A stretch of DNA of 64,000 bases from Clostridia bacterium (GCA_017429265.1 JAFRPG010000090.1:176069-240068); one strand, 5' to 3'; positions 27,991-37,395 are shown, numbered from the stretch's first letter. Numbers and translations: made by a program. The notes: a model not told the origin generated them from the letters alone.

Positions 27991-28212
27991 TTGAGCGTGG
28001 AGGAGATTCGCATCGGCGATGTGGTTCAAATGCGCAAGGCTCACCCCTGCGGGTCGAGCGAGTGGACCGTTACCCGCATCGGTGCGGACATCAAGATCCG
28101 CTGCAGCGGCTGCGGCCGTGTGGTCATGATGGACCGCGAGACCTTCCTCAAAAGAAGAAAGAAACTCCTGCAGCAAGGCGAGCCGATCAGTTTTCCCGCC
28201 GGGGCAGACTGA
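27991..28212 (+). CDS. DUF951 domain protein
   Basis: 73 residues, the usual size. It matches the DUF951 pattern: IRIGDVVQMRKAHPCGSSEW, then RIGADIKIRCSGCGRVVMMDR. HPCG and CSGCG could bind a metal. Function is unknown; in Firmicutes it is a conserved small protein often near parB or ychF. Start is TTG with AGGAGG 7 nt upstream, preferred to a GTG six codons earlier that overlaps the ribosome site. It begins the plus-strand operon. Confidence 0.88.
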   Translation: MSVEEIRIGDVVQMRKAHPCGSSEWTVTRIGADIKIRCSGCGRVVMMDRETFLKRRKKLLQQGEPISFPAGAD

Positions 28213-28261
28213 CGCCGCCGTCCTGTCAGAGATCCAAGTTCCGTTTAGGAGGATACCGTTC

Positions 28262-29443
28262 ATGCTGAAACGAATGATGAGCCTGCTCCTTGCCTTTCTG
28301 CTCCTGATGACCGCCGTTCCCGCACTGGCCGAGGAGGAAGGCGACGACTTCGAGGATGAGACGCCCGAGTCCCTGACCGACGACGATCTGGCGGAGCTGC
28401 ACGACCTCGATGACATCGACGAGAACGACGGCGAGCCGACCTTCACCGTCGGCCCGACTTGGCATGAGATGGAACTGTCCGAGGTCACGAGCAAAACGCC
28501 CGCCCTCTATACCTGCAGGGTCAAGGACGACTCCGGCATCTATCCGATCCGCGACGCCATCCTCGGCACGCATATCATCCGTTCCAGCGGCAAGGGCTCC
28601 AGGGGCGAGCTGCTCTTCGTGGGTGCCAACTGGTGCATCATCCGCTACAAGAAAAAGGTCGGCTACATCAAGCGCGACAAGCTTTACGACGTGACCCCCG
28701 TCGACCCCGTCAACACCCCGCCCTACGGCGTGCAGAAGTCCACCTACATCTGCGAGACCGCGGTCGAGTGCCCGGTGCGCAAGTCGATGAGCGACGAGGA
28801 TGACAGCTGGGTGGTGCTGAATCCCGGCACCAAGCTGTCGATCTGGCGCATCCAGGACGGCTGGGCCGTAGTCCCCTACTGGCGGACATACGGCTATATC
28901 CGTATGGAGAACCTGACGGACCTGATCCCCGTCTCCCCCACGGATACGCCACTGCGTGACGACGCGCCCATCGCGGCCTACACGTCCTTCTACACCATGG
29001 TGCAGACGCCCAAGAACATGAACCGCCTGGTCAATATCGACGTGGCCTGCAGGCGCCTGACCCGCGTCATGAAACCCGGCGAATCCCTCGACTTCAACAA
29101 ACAGGTCGGCCCCTACCGGAAGTCGCTGGGCTATCTGGAAGCCGGCGTGCTCACAGAGACCGGCATCGGCTATGGCGGCGGCACCTGCCAGGTCTCCTCG
29201 ACGCTCTATAACGCCCTGCTTCAGCTGCCCGGCATCACGATCCTGCAGCGGCGCCCGCACGGGCCGAGCGGCGCCAAGTATCTCCCTCACGGCGTGGACG
29301 CGGCGGTCGGCAACAGCCAGTTGAACCTCCGCTTCCGCAATGACTACGATTTCCCGATCCGTGTGGAGGGACACACGACCAGCGACGGCGCGCTGCTGAT
29401 GATCGTCTACCGCGCCGACACGCCCTCATCCGACGCGCAATGA
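28262..29443 (+). CDS. Secreted VanW-domain protein with SH3-like repeats
   Basis: 393 residues. A signal peptide (about 1-23, cut near ALA-EE) is followed by a strongly acidic stretch. Two SH3-like segments come next (about 80-145 and 155-225, each ending in a GYIK/GYIR turn). The C-terminal VanW domain (about 240-385) has LDFNKQVGPY, GGGTCQVSSTLYNALLQ and YLPHGVDAAVGNSQLNL. VanW proteins occur in some vancomycin clusters but are widespread and of unknown function; the conserved cysteine in GGGTCQVSS is present. AGGAGG lies 9 nt before the ATG. Neighbours point to cell-wall work. Confidence 0.88.
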   Translation: MLKRMMSLLLAFLLLMTAVPALAEEEGDDFEDETPESLTDDDLAELHDLDDIDENDGEPTFTVGPTWHEMELSEVTSKTPALYTCRVKDDSGIYPIRDAILGTHIIRSSGKGSRGELLFVGANWCIIRYKKKVGYIKRDKLYDVTPVDPVNTPPYGVQKSTYICETAVECPVRKSMSDEDDSWVVLNPGTKLSIWRIQDGWAVVPYWRTYGYIRMENLTDLIPVSPTDTPLRDDAPIAAYTSFYTMVQTPKNMNRLVNIDVACRRLTRVMKPGESLDFNKQVGPYRKSLGYLEAGVLTETGIGYGGGTCQVSSTLYNALLQLPGITILQRRPHGPSGAKYLPHGVDAAVGNSQLNLRFRNDYDFPIRVEGHTTSDGALLMIVYRADTPSSDAQ

Positions 29444-29487
29444 CCGATATGAAAAACCAACAGGGAGCCATGAAGGGAGGGAGCCGT

Positions 29488-30582
29488 ATGCGGAAGCCTT
29501 TCATGGCTCTTTTGTTCATCCTGGCGCTTCTGATCCCCGGCGCGGCCCTTGCGGGCGAGACGCGCATCCCGCCCTCGTATCCCGTCCCCGAATATGTGAC
29601 CTGGCTGCTGGACACGGCCGTCGGCGAGGTCGGCTACCGGGAGGGTGACCACGGATATACGAAGTACGGCGAATGGGCCGGCGATCCCTACTGCCAGTGG
29701 TGCGCCGAGTTCCTCTGCTGGTGCGTCGACCAGGTTGATCAGCAGCACGGAACGAGCCTGCTGAACAGCGTCTTTCCACGCTACTCCGGTTCCAACACGG
29801 GGCGCAGCTGGTTCATCCAGCAGGGGCGTTTCCTGGTCCGGTGGGGAAATCTGGAGGACTGGGGCTATCAGTGGCTGAAAGGCGAGGATCAATTTCTCAC
29901 CACGGGCGACTACATCCCGCAGCCCGGCGACTGGGTCTTCTTCACCTGGACAAGTGACCTGAACACCGACCACGTGGCCATCGTGGAATACTGCACACGC
30001 GACGACGAGGGCAATGTGAAGATCCACTGCATCGAGGGCAACACCCCGGTGTCGGTGAAGCGGGCCACCTACGACCTCACCTACAGCCGCATCCTCGGCT
30101 ACGGAACCGTCCACGACGTCTGCGACTGGACGATCCGCGGCGGAAACAGCGGGCAGAAGGTCCTGCAGCTCCAGCAGAAGCTGATCCGCCTCGGCTATCT
30201 CGATCCCGGCAGTGCGGACGGCGTGTACGGCGGCGCGACGGCGCAGGCCATCCGTGATTTTCAGGCCCGGAATGATCTGAAGGTCAACGGCATCGCCAAT
30301 ATCTCAACCCAAACCCTCATCGACCAATACATCCGATTCGACGCGCTCTACAGTCCGGAGAGCTGGGCTGTCATCGACGCCACCGCCGACGACGAGTTCA
30401 CGCTGGACAGCCGCTGGGATCTGGATGCACTCTTCTCAACTCCCGCCGATGACAGGAAGGATGAACCCGAGGAGATCCCGAGCCTCGGCGAAGGGCCGGA
30501 CGAGAACGAGGAAGAAGAAACGCTGCCGACAGACCTCATCGAGGATGAGCTGCCGGACTGGATCGAGGAGGTTTCGCAATGA
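29488..30582 (+). CDS. Secreted CHAP amidase/peptidase with peptidoglycan-binding domain
   Basis: 364 residues. Signal peptide (MRKPFMALLFILALL, cut near ALA-GE), then a CHAP-type domain (about 25-195). Its catalytic cysteine lies within YCQWCAEFLCWCVD, its histidine in DHVAIVEY, and EGN follows. A PG_binding_1 repeat (about 205-270; VLQLQQKLIRLGYLDPG, DGVYGGATAQAIRDFQ) and an acidic tail rich in Glu/Asp complete it. It probably cleaves peptidoglycan peptides. The ATG at 29488 has GGGAGGG upstream. An earlier ATG at 29440 overlaps the VanW stop but would put 16 residues before the signal sequence. Confidence 0.88.
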   Translation: MRKPFMALLFILALLIPGAALAGETRIPPSYPVPEYVTWLLDTAVGEVGYREGDHGYTKYGEWAGDPYCQWCAEFLCWCVDQVDQQHGTSLLNSVFPRYSGSNTGRSWFIQQGRFLVRWGNLEDWGYQWLKGEDQFLTTGDYIPQPGDWVFFTWTSDLNTDHVAIVEYCTRDDEGNVKIHCIEGNTPVSVKRATYDLTYSRILGYGTVHDVCDWTIRGGNSGQKVLQLQQKLIRLGYLDPGSADGVYGGATAQAIRDFQARNDLKVNGIANISTQTLIDQYIRFDALYSPESWAVIDATADDEFTLDSRWDLDALFSTPADDRKDEPEEIPSLGEGPDENEEEETLPTDLIEDELPDWIEEVSQ

Positions 30583-31901
30583 AACGAGCGCTGCTCATCC
30601 TGCTTGCGGCTGTGATGCTCACGGCGTGGCTGCTCCCGGCTTCTGCGGAGAACGGCCGCGCCTTCCGCTGGAGCCTCTCCTTTCAGACCGCGGCGCCCGG
30701 TGACACGGCCGCCGACCGGGCCTGGGTCGATCTGCTGAACGCCCTGAGCGCAGAGGGTACCTGGGCCGACCGCGGCGGTGCCTTTACCTTGGACGGACGG
30801 TTCTGGCTGGACGAGGGCCGGCGCAGCGAGACGGCATTCCGGCTCTATGGCCGTGAGGACCGCTGGATCGCGGAATCCCCGCTGCTCGGCGGTATCTCCC
30901 TGATGTTCAACAATCCCGCCATGGTCGAGTACGGCAACAAGATCCACGATCATCTCGGTTTCCCGGTGCAGCGCCTCCCGCTCCTGTATCCCTATGTCTG
31001 GAAGGATGCGTTGGCCGCTCCGATCGGCGCGTGGAACGAGTACATCCACGTGCCCGAAAGCGGCGGGACCGTGCCCCTCGCCGACCTGATCGACTTCATC
31101 AAGCGGCTGAACGAGCTGGCGCAGACCGACCGTGCCTTCCGCCATCTTCTGAAGGCAATCTTCGGCGATGACATGAACCCGGTTTCGAGCCCCGACTTCC
31201 CGAGGCGTCTCGCGGACTGGCTGAATCGTCTGGCACCGGACGGCTTCACGGTCACCCGCGACAGCGAGGGCGAAACGTGGGATTCCGGGCAATGGGTGGT
31301 CTTCCGCCGCAGGAATGACGGATCGCAGACCGTCTTCTCCTTCCCCAACCCGCTGGGCGGCGAAATGCTGCGCCTCAGCGACGAGAGCGACGGTCAGGGC
31401 GGACGCGAGATCCGCATCGTGCTCGGCATCGGCGGTATGGGAACGGATGTCCGACTGACGGTCTCCCCCGAGGGCTCCGTCACCCTGACGGCCTCCGGGG
31501 ATCAGATCAGTTCCCTCCCCTTCCTCTCACTGCGGGAGTCGGCGAACGGCCAAGTCCTGCATGCCTCCTCCGTCGCGGATGCCGGCGGGGTCCTGAGCCT
31601 GCGCCTTGACCCGGTAGCGGACGGCTATGTGCTCCGGGACCGGGCGGGCAGCGATCTCCTCCGCATCCGCCTCACGGTGACAGACACGCAGCCTGCCGAA
31701 TGGCCCGCCTGGCAGATCGGCGATCTGAACGGCGTCAACTTCTTTTCCCTGGACGATTCGTCCCTGCGTGAACTGACGCAGCAGGTCTTCGGCTCCTTCC
31801 TGAGCGGAGGCGTTCGGCTGGTCGCATACGCCCCGGCTGCCACGGTCGTCTTCATTATGGACTGGGTCGAGGATCACTTCCTCTCCGAAGCGGCACACTG
31901 A
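30579..31901 (+). CDS. Secreted protein of unknown function
   Basis: 440 residues, family not recognised. A clear signal peptide (MKRALLILLAAVMLTAWLLPASA) precedes a soluble body without cysteines. Many alternating beta segments (for example GGEMLRLSDES, REIRIVLGIGG, DVRLTVSPEGSVTLTASG) suggest a beta-rich extracellular fold. ATGA overlap with the CHAP gene shows co-translation. Its place between a wall hydrolase and an ABC exporter suggests an envelope role, but nothing in the sequence fixes it. Confidence 0.75.
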   Translation: MKRALLILLAAVMLTAWLLPASAENGRAFRWSLSFQTAAPGDTAADRAWVDLLNALSAEGTWADRGGAFTLDGRFWLDEGRRSETAFRLYGREDRWIAESPLLGGISLMFNNPAMVEYGNKIHDHLGFPVQRLPLLYPYVWKDALAAPIGAWNEYIHVPESGGTVPLADLIDFIKRLNELAQTDRAFRHLLKAIFGDDMNPVSSPDFPRRLADWLNRLAPDGFTVTRDSEGETWDSGQWVVFRRRNDGSQTVFSFPNPLGGEMLRLSDESDGQGGREIRIVLGIGGMGTDVRLTVSPEGSVTLTASGDQISSLPFLSLRESANGQVLHASSVADAGGVLSLRLDPVADGYVLRDRAGSDLLRIRLTVTDTQPAEWPAWQIGDLNGVNFFSLDDSSLRELTQQVFGSFLSGGVRLVAYAPAATVVFIMDWVEDHFLSEAAH

Positions 31902-31944
31902 ATCCGCCGTGCGGCTCTGCGTTATTTAGGAAAGAAGGTTGCCC

Positions 31945-33711
31945 ATGCTCAAAAAACTTGCATCCTATATCCAACAGTACAGGCGCGCGGCCATCCTGAC
32001 GCCGACTTGCATGATCGGCGAGGTGCTGATGGAGACGCTGATCCCCTACATCATGGCCTCGCTGATCGACGAAGGCGTGCAGAAGGGCGACACCGGCGCG
32101 ATCATCCGTTTCGGCCTGCTGATGCTTGCGTGCGCGTTTGTCTCGCTGCTCTTCGGCATCGGCGGAGGCCGTTTCGGAGCGCAGGCTTCGGCGGGCTTTG
32201 CGGCCAATCTGCGCAAGGGGATCTATGACAACATCCAGACCTTCTCCTTCGCCAATATCGACAAGTTTTCCACCGCAGGTCTGATTACGCGGCTGACCAC
32301 CGACGTAAGCAATGTGCAGAACGCCTTCCAGATGATCCTGCGCATCGCGGTCCGCGCTCCGCTGACCCTGATCCTCTCGATGATCATGTGCTTCATTACG
32401 CACGCACAAATGTCCCTGATCTTCATGGGCGCGGTCCTCTTCCTCTCCCTGTGCCTCAGCCTGATCGTGAAGACGGCCACCAAGCGCTTCTCGGTCGTCT
32501 TCGAGCGCTATGACGACCTGAACGCCTCGGTGCAGGAGAACGTCTCCGCCATCCGGGTGGTCAAGGCCTTCGTCCGCGAGGATCACGAGAAGACCAAGTT
32601 CGATCTCGCGGCGGACAAGCTCTACAACCTCTTTGTCAGGGCCGAAAAGGTCGTCATCCTCAACAGCCCGGTCATGATGTTCACGATCTACGCCTGCATC
32701 ATCATGCTCTCCTGGCTGGGCGCCAACATGATCGTCGTAGACGGTACGCTCACCACCGGGCAACTGACCAGCATGTTCTCCTATGTGATGAGCGTGCTGA
32801 TGTCGCTGATGATGCTGTCCATGATCTTCGTCATGCTCACCATGTCCGCCGCGAGCGCCCGCCGCATCGCGGAGGTCCTCGACGAGAAGGCCAGCATCGT
32901 CAATCCCGATCAGCCGCTGACCCGCGTGAGCGACGGCCGTATCGACTTCGACCATGTGACCTTCTCCTACAAGCAAGGCAAGGGCGAGGCCGTGCTCAAG
33001 GACATCGACCTGCACATCCGCAGCGGCGAGACGATCGGCATCATCGGCGGCACCGGCTCCGGCAAGTCCTCGCTGGTCAGCCTGATTTCCCGCCTCTACG
33101 ATGTCACGGAGGGCGCTGTCCGCGTCGGCGGAGAGGATGTCCGCCGCTACGACATGGAGGTGCTGCGCGACAGCGTCTCCGTCGTGCTGCAGAAGAACGT
33201 CCTCTTCTCCGGCACGATCCTCGACAACCTACGCTGGGGCAAGCCGGACGCGACGCTCGAGGAATGCCGGGCCGCCTGCCGCGCCGCCTGTGCCGACGAG
33301 TTCATCGACCGGATGCCGGACGGCTACGAGACGCACATCGAGCAGGGCGGCAACAACGTCTCCGGCGGACAGAAGCAGCGCCTTTGCATCGCCCGGGCTC
33401 TGCTGAAATCGCCGAAGATCCTGATCCTCGACGACTCCACCTCCGCCGTGGACACCGCCACCGACGCGAAGATCCGCAAGGCTTTCCGCGAGGCGATCCC
33501 CGGCACCACCAAGCTGATCATCGCTCAGCGCATCTCCTCGGTGCAGGATGCCGACCGCATCCTCGTCCTCGAGGAAGGCGAGGTGAACGGCTTCGGCACG
33601 CACGAGGAACTGCTGAAGACCAATGCGATCTATCAGGAGATCTACGAGACCCAGACCAGGGCCGGCGGCGACTTTGACAAGCCCGAGCAGATCGGAGGTG
33701 ATCAGGTATGA
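31945..33711 (+). CDS. ABC exporter subunit A (degenerate Walker B), heterodimer partner
   Basis: 588 residues: six-helix membrane domain (about 1-310) fused to a nucleotide-binding domain. Walker A GGTGSGKSS near 367, signature NVSGGQKQR, Walker B ILILDDSTSAVD near 494. The usual catalytic glutamate is replaced by aspartate (LDD for LDE), as in the degenerate-site subunit of heterodimeric exporters such as TM287/288. The H-loop reads IIAQRIS, with Gln in place of His, consistent with a non-hydrolytic site. ATG at 31945 has AGAAGG 6 nt upstream. It overlaps the next subunit by ATGA. Substrate unknown; probably drug, lipid or peptide export. Confidence 0.93.
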   Translation: MLKKLASYIQQYRRAAILTPTCMIGEVLMETLIPYIMASLIDEGVQKGDTGAIIRFGLLMLACAFVSLLFGIGGGRFGAQASAGFAANLRKGIYDNIQTFSFANIDKFSTAGLITRLTTDVSNVQNAFQMILRIAVRAPLTLILSMIMCFITHAQMSLIFMGAVLFLSLCLSLIVKTATKRFSVVFERYDDLNASVQENVSAIRVVKAFVREDHEKTKFDLAADKLYNLFVRAEKVVILNSPVMMFTIYACIIMLSWLGANMIVVDGTLTTGQLTSMFSYVMSVLMSLMMLSMIFVMLTMSAASARRIAEVLDEKASIVNPDQPLTRVSDGRIDFDHVTFSYKQGKGEAVLKDIDLHIRSGETIGIIGGTGSGKSSLVSLISRLYDVTEGAVRVGGEDVRRYDMEVLRDSVSVVLQKNVLFSGTILDNLRWGKPDATLEECRAACRAACADEFIDRMPDGYETHIEQGGNNVSGGQKQRLCIARALLKSPKILILDDSTSAVDTATDAKIRKAFREAIPGTTKLIIAQRISSVQDADRILVLEEGEVNGFGTHEELLKTNAIYQEIYETQTRAGGDFDKPEQIGGDQV

Positions 33712-35717
33712 CGCGCAGAGGACAGTTCATGCCCCGTCAGTCGATGAAAGGACAGGGCGCCATCCTCAGGCGGGTGCTGCGCTTCGTCCTGAAGCGCTAT
33801 CCCGTTCAGGTGATCGCCGTCATCCTGCTGCTCATCACGGCCACCTGGTGCACCCTGCAGGGTACGCTTTTCACCCGCTCGCTCATCGATGAACACATCA
33901 CTCCGATGATCCGGTATCAGATCGATGCTGGCAAGCTCGACGCCGGCGTCTACGGCGAACAGATCAGGGAAACCGAACCGGATGACGCGGAGCGCGGCGC
34001 CGCAAAGGAGGAGCCTCTCAAACGCAGCCCGGAGGAAGGTCTTCCGCTGCTGCTTCAGGCGCTGATCCGCCTGGCCGTCATCCTCGCCGTCGGCGTGGCC
34101 TGCACCTACACCTCCAATTTGCTGATGACCTATGTCTCCCAGGGCAGCATGCGCCGTATCCGCAAGGAGCTCTTCGCCAAAATGGAGAAGCTGCCCATCA
34201 GCTACTTCGATACGCATGCCCACGGCGACATCATGTCGATTTACACCAATGACGTCGACACCCTGCGCCAGCTGATCGGCCAGAGCATCCCGTCCTTTGT
34301 CGACTCGGCGGTCACGGTCGTGATGACATTTGTGAGCATGATCGTGCTGAGCTGGCAGCTGACCATCGTGTCCCTCCTCCTGCTCGGCGTCACCATGATG
34401 ATCTCCGGCAAGCTGGCCGGCCGGGCAGGCAAGAGCTTTGTCCGCCAGCAGCAGACCCTCGGTGCCCTCAACGGCTACATCGAGGAGATGACCGGCGGCC
34501 AGAAGGTCATCAAGGTCTTCAACCATGAGGAGGCCGCAAAGGCTGCCTTCGATCAATTCAACGAGGAGCTGCGCGATGCGGCCACCGTGGCCAACAGCAC
34601 CGTCAATATCATGATGCCGATCAACGGCAACATGGGCCACATCAGCTACGTGATCTGCTCCATCCTCGGCGCGACCCTCTCCATCGGCGGCGTGATCCCG
34701 CTGAAACTCGGAGACCTGGTCACTTTCCTGTCCCTCAACCGCAACTTCTCCCGCCCGGTCAGCCAGTTCACCCAGCAGATGAACTCCATCGTCATGGCCA
34801 TGGCCGGCGCGCGCCGTGTTTTTGGCCTGATGGACGAGCCTGCCGAAAAGGATGACGGCTATGTGCTGCTGGTCAACGCGAAGGAGCAGGCCGACGGCAC
34901 GCTGACCGAGACGGAGGAGCGCACCGGTCTGTGGGCGTGGAAGCATCCGCACCAGGACGGCAGCGCGACCACCTACACCCGTCTCGAGGGCGGCGTGACT
35001 TTCAATGATGTCGACTTCGGCTATGTGCCGGAGAAGACCGTCCTGCACAACATCACGCTCTACGCGGAGCCCGGGCAGAAGATCGCCTTTGTCGGCGGCA
35101 CGGGCGCGGGCAAGACGACCATCACCAACCTGATCAACCGCTTCTACGATATCCAGGACGGCAAGATCCGTTACGACGAGATCAACATCAACAAGATCCG
35201 CAAGGCTGACCTGCGCCGCTCCCTCGGCATCGTGCTGCAGGAGACGCATCTCTTCACGGGTACGGTGATGGAGAACATCCGCTACGGCCGCCTCGACGCC
35301 ACCGACGAGGAGTGCATCGAGGCCGCGCGCAAGGCCAATGCCGACGGCTTCATCCGCCGCCTGCCGGACGGATACAACACCATTCTGCGAGGTGACGGGT
35401 CCAACCTCTCCCAGGGACAGCGCCAGCTGCTCTCGATCGCCCGCGCGGCCGTGGCGGACCCGCCCTGCCTGATCCTCGACGAGGCGACCTCCTCCATCGA
35501 CACCCGCACCGAGGCCCTCGTTCAGCAGGGCATGGACGCTCTGATGAAGGGCCGCACGACCTTCGTCATCGCGCACCGTCTCTCCACGGTCCGCGATGCG
35601 GACTGCATCATGGTCCTCGAACAGGGCCGCATCATCGAGCGCGGCACGCACGATCAGCTCATCGCCCAGCAGGGCAAGTACTACGAGCTCTACACGGGCA
35701 ATCAGATCTCCGCATAA
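33708..35717 (+). CDS. ABC exporter subunit B (catalytic), heterodimer partner
   Basis: 669 residues: membrane domain with a charged insert of about 45 residues after the first helix (around 75-115), then the nucleotide-binding domain. Walker A GGTGAGKTT near 462, signature LSQGQRQ near 564, Walker B CLILDEATSSID with an intact glutamate near 587, H-loop VIAHRLS. The altered signature (LSQGQ for LSGGQ) should face the degenerate Walker motifs of subunit A, so one ATP site is active and one is not. It starts inside the stop of subunit A (ATGA). A strong terminator follows directly. Confidence 0.93.
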   Translation: MTRRGQFMPRQSMKGQGAILRRVLRFVLKRYPVQVIAVILLLITATWCTLQGTLFTRSLIDEHITPMIRYQIDAGKLDAGVYGEQIRETEPDDAERGAAKEEPLKRSPEEGLPLLLQALIRLAVILAVGVACTYTSNLLMTYVSQGSMRRIRKELFAKMEKLPISYFDTHAHGDIMSIYTNDVDTLRQLIGQSIPSFVDSAVTVVMTFVSMIVLSWQLTIVSLLLLGVTMMISGKLAGRAGKSFVRQQQTLGALNGYIEEMTGGQKVIKVFNHEEAAKAAFDQFNEELRDAATVANSTVNIMMPINGNMGHISYVICSILGATLSIGGVIPLKLGDLVTFLSLNRNFSRPVSQFTQQMNSIVMAMAGARRVFGLMDEPAEKDDGYVLLVNAKEQADGTLTETEERTGLWAWKHPHQDGSATTYTRLEGGVTFNDVDFGYVPEKTVLHNITLYAEPGQKIAFVGGTGAGKTTITNLINRFYDIQDGKIRYDEININKIRKADLRRSLGIVLQETHLFTGTVMENIRYGRLDATDEECIEAARKANADGFIRRLPDGYNTILRGDGSNLSQGQRQLLSIARAAVADPPCLILDEATSSIDTRTEALVQQGMDALMKGRTTFVIAHRLSTVRDADCIMVLEQGRIIERGTHDQLIAQQGKYYELYTGNQISA

Positions 35718-35725
35718 CAAAAAAG

Positions 35726-35758
35726 GAACCGGAGTCGCATGGCTTCGGTTCTTTTTTT
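35726..35758 (+). terminator. Terminator of the DUF951-VanW-ABC operon
   Basis: GAACCGGAG (35726-35734) pairs with CTTCGGTTC (35743-35751), followed by seven T. An A-run on the other side lets it also serve the convergent gene. Confidence 0.85.
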
Positions 35759-35783
35759 CAATAGGGACTGCAGCTTTTCGGCG

Positions 35784-36782
35784 TTACGGATCCGCCGCAT
35801 TTCCGGATGCCGGAAAGGCGTTGAACCAGGCACGCTCTTCAAACGTTTTCTTTCGCGGCTCAACCGGGCGGCCCTCCGCGATGCCGACGGGAAGGAAGCA
35901 GACAAGTTCATACTCCTCCGGCACGCCGAGGATCCGCGCCATCTGCTCTCCGATCCGGTCCGTGTCGGTGATGTGGCCCTCATACCAGCAGCTTTCGTAG
36001 CCGAGAGCCGTGATCGCGAGAAGCATGTTCTCGATGGCGGCGGCATAGTCCTGCACCGCAAAGCAGCGGTCACGATAAGCGATGATCCGCCGCGTCAGCA
36101 CGCAGATCGCCGCGGGGGCCGTCTCCCCCACCGGCGGACGGATCACGGCGTGCAGCCGCTTCAGAGTCTCCGGATCATCGACGGCGATCAGGCTCGTCGT
36201 CTGCCTGTTACACCCGGACGGCGCGGCAAGCCCCGCCTCCATGATCCGCCTCAGGTCCTCACGCGGGACGGGCGTCGGGAGGAATTTCCCGCGGTAGCTG
36301 CGTCTGTTCATGATCGCGCTCAGGACGCGCTCCCGGCCTTCCGTCAGGTCGAAGCGGTAGATCATCACCTCGCGTTTGCCCTCGGCATACATCTCATTGT
36401 CCTCGGGGATGGAAGCCGTTTCGACATACTGCCCGCCCGCGATCTGGCAGGTCAGGGCAGAAGCTGTGTTGGCTGGATCGCAGGTGATGATCAGATACTC
36501 CATTCGGTGCCTGGCCGCGAGGCGGAAGAGCAGCCTGCAGGCCTGCGCCGCATAGCGGTGTCCGCGGTATTGCTCCGCGATCGCATAGCCGATGTTGCCT
36601 CCGATATAGGTCTTGTCGTTATGCCCGATCCGAAGGTCGCACGCGCCGATCTTTGTCCCGTCGGTCAGGCAGATGTCGAAATAATACGCGGGCAGCCAGC
36701 GCTTCTCCGGCATGGCTTCCGCGGTCCTCGCCAGGCGGAGCAGGATTTCTCCGTTTGTCAGGTCATCCGTCGGATAAAACAC
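35784..36782 (-). CDS. Fusion: GNAT acetyltransferase + nitroreductase
   Basis: 332 residues. Residues 1 to about 150 form a GNAT N-acetyltransferase, with IGYAIAEQYRGHRYAAQACRLL as the acetyl-CoA pyrophosphate loop and ITCDPANTAS. Residues about 153-320 form an FMN-dependent nitroreductase: IMNRRSYRGKF, APSGCNRQ, QDYAAAIENMLLAITALGYESCWYEG and ILGVPEEYELVCFLPVG. The two families rarely share a chain. Start is GTG with GAGGTGAGG upstream. It is a single gene converging on the ABC operon. The fusion could modify and reduce the same xenobiotic, which is inference. Confidence 0.87.
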   Translation of the reverse strand: MFYPTDDLTNGEILLRLARTAEAMPEKRWLPAYYFDICLTDGTKIGACDLRIGHNDKTYIGGNIGYAIAEQYRGHRYAAQACRLLFRLAARHRMEYLIITCDPANTASALTCQIAGGQYVETASIPEDNEMYAEGKREVMIYRFDLTEGRERVLSAIMNRRSYRGKFLPTPVPREDLRRIMEAGLAAPSGCNRQTTSLIAVDDPETLKRLHAVIRPPVGETAPAAICVLTRRIIAYRDRCFAVQDYAAAIENMLLAITALGYESCWYEGHITDTDRIGEQMARILGVPEEYELVCFLPVGIAEGRPVEPRKKTFEERAWFNAFPASGNAADP

Positions 36783-36855
36783 CGTTCCTCACCTCCACGC
36801 CGCTATTGTGAACGATCCGTCTCCCCGTGTCAAGAGGGCGTTCGGATCCGTGCAT

Positions 36856-36884
36856 TTGCGTAAAGAAACCGAATGTGCTATAAT
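36856..36884 (+). promoter_or_regulatory. Promoter of the coiled-coil/membrane protein pair
   Basis: TTGCGT (36856-36861), 17-nt spacer, perfect TATAAT (36879-36884), 41 bp before the ATG. Confidence 0.65.
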
Positions 36885-36925
36885 ATGGGTGCGCGGATAC
36901 GGAAATCCGGAACAGGAGGCACAGC

Positions 36926-37360
36926 ATGACGGAACAGAAAGAAGTCGGGAAAGCCAAAAAGCTCTGGACCTCGGCCCTTCGCACGGTCAAAGGAGACACC
37001 ACTCAAACCCTGGTCGAGAATTTCACCGCCGAGATGACCATGGTGGTGGAGGGGCTCTGCGAGGACCAGGCGAAGATCCGCAGCCGAATGGATGATCTGC
37101 AGTCACGGGAGGACCGCGACCGGCAAAGCCTCGACAGCGATATCAGGAGCGTGGAGAACATGCTCCGGGAACAGCAGGAAGCTTCCGACCAGCGTCTCCG
37201 CACCATCGAGGGGAGGCTGGACGTGATCGAGAAGTCGCTGAATAAAAAAGAAAAGATCAAAAAGCGCCTCTTCGGCGGCAACCTGATCGGCCAGCTGATC
37301 ATCCTGGCCGCCATCGTGTGCGGCGCCTGGGTGATCGTCACCATCGTGAACAAGCTTTGA
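36926..37360 (+). CDS. Coiled-coil protein with C-terminal membrane anchor
   Basis: 144 residues, family not recognised. A charged, heptad-like helical region (about 40-110; RSRMDDLQSREDRDRQSLDS, ENMLREQQEASDQRLRTIEG) leads to a basic stretch (KKEKIKKRLFGG). One C-terminal transmembrane helix (about 120-140) follows, typical of a tail-anchored cytoplasmic protein. GGAGGC precedes the ATG. It shares a promoter with the next gene, which also has hydrophobic segments; the pair may form a membrane complex. Confidence 0.75.
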   Translation: MTEQKEVGKAKKLWTSALRTVKGDTTQTLVENFTAEMTMVVEGLCEDQAKIRSRMDDLQSREDRDRQSLDSDIRSVENMLREQQEASDQRLRTIEGRLDVIEKSLNKKEKIKKRLFGGNLIGQLIILAAIVCGAWVIVTIVNKL

Positions 37361-37395
37361 TACCGGAACCATCATTTCCGGAAAGGAGGATGCAC

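Noticed and set aside
28262..29443. Vancomycin resistance from the VanW domain
   Set aside because: No vanHAX, vanS/R or D-Ala-D-Lac ligase genes nearby; VanW domains are common in non-resistant Firmicutes.
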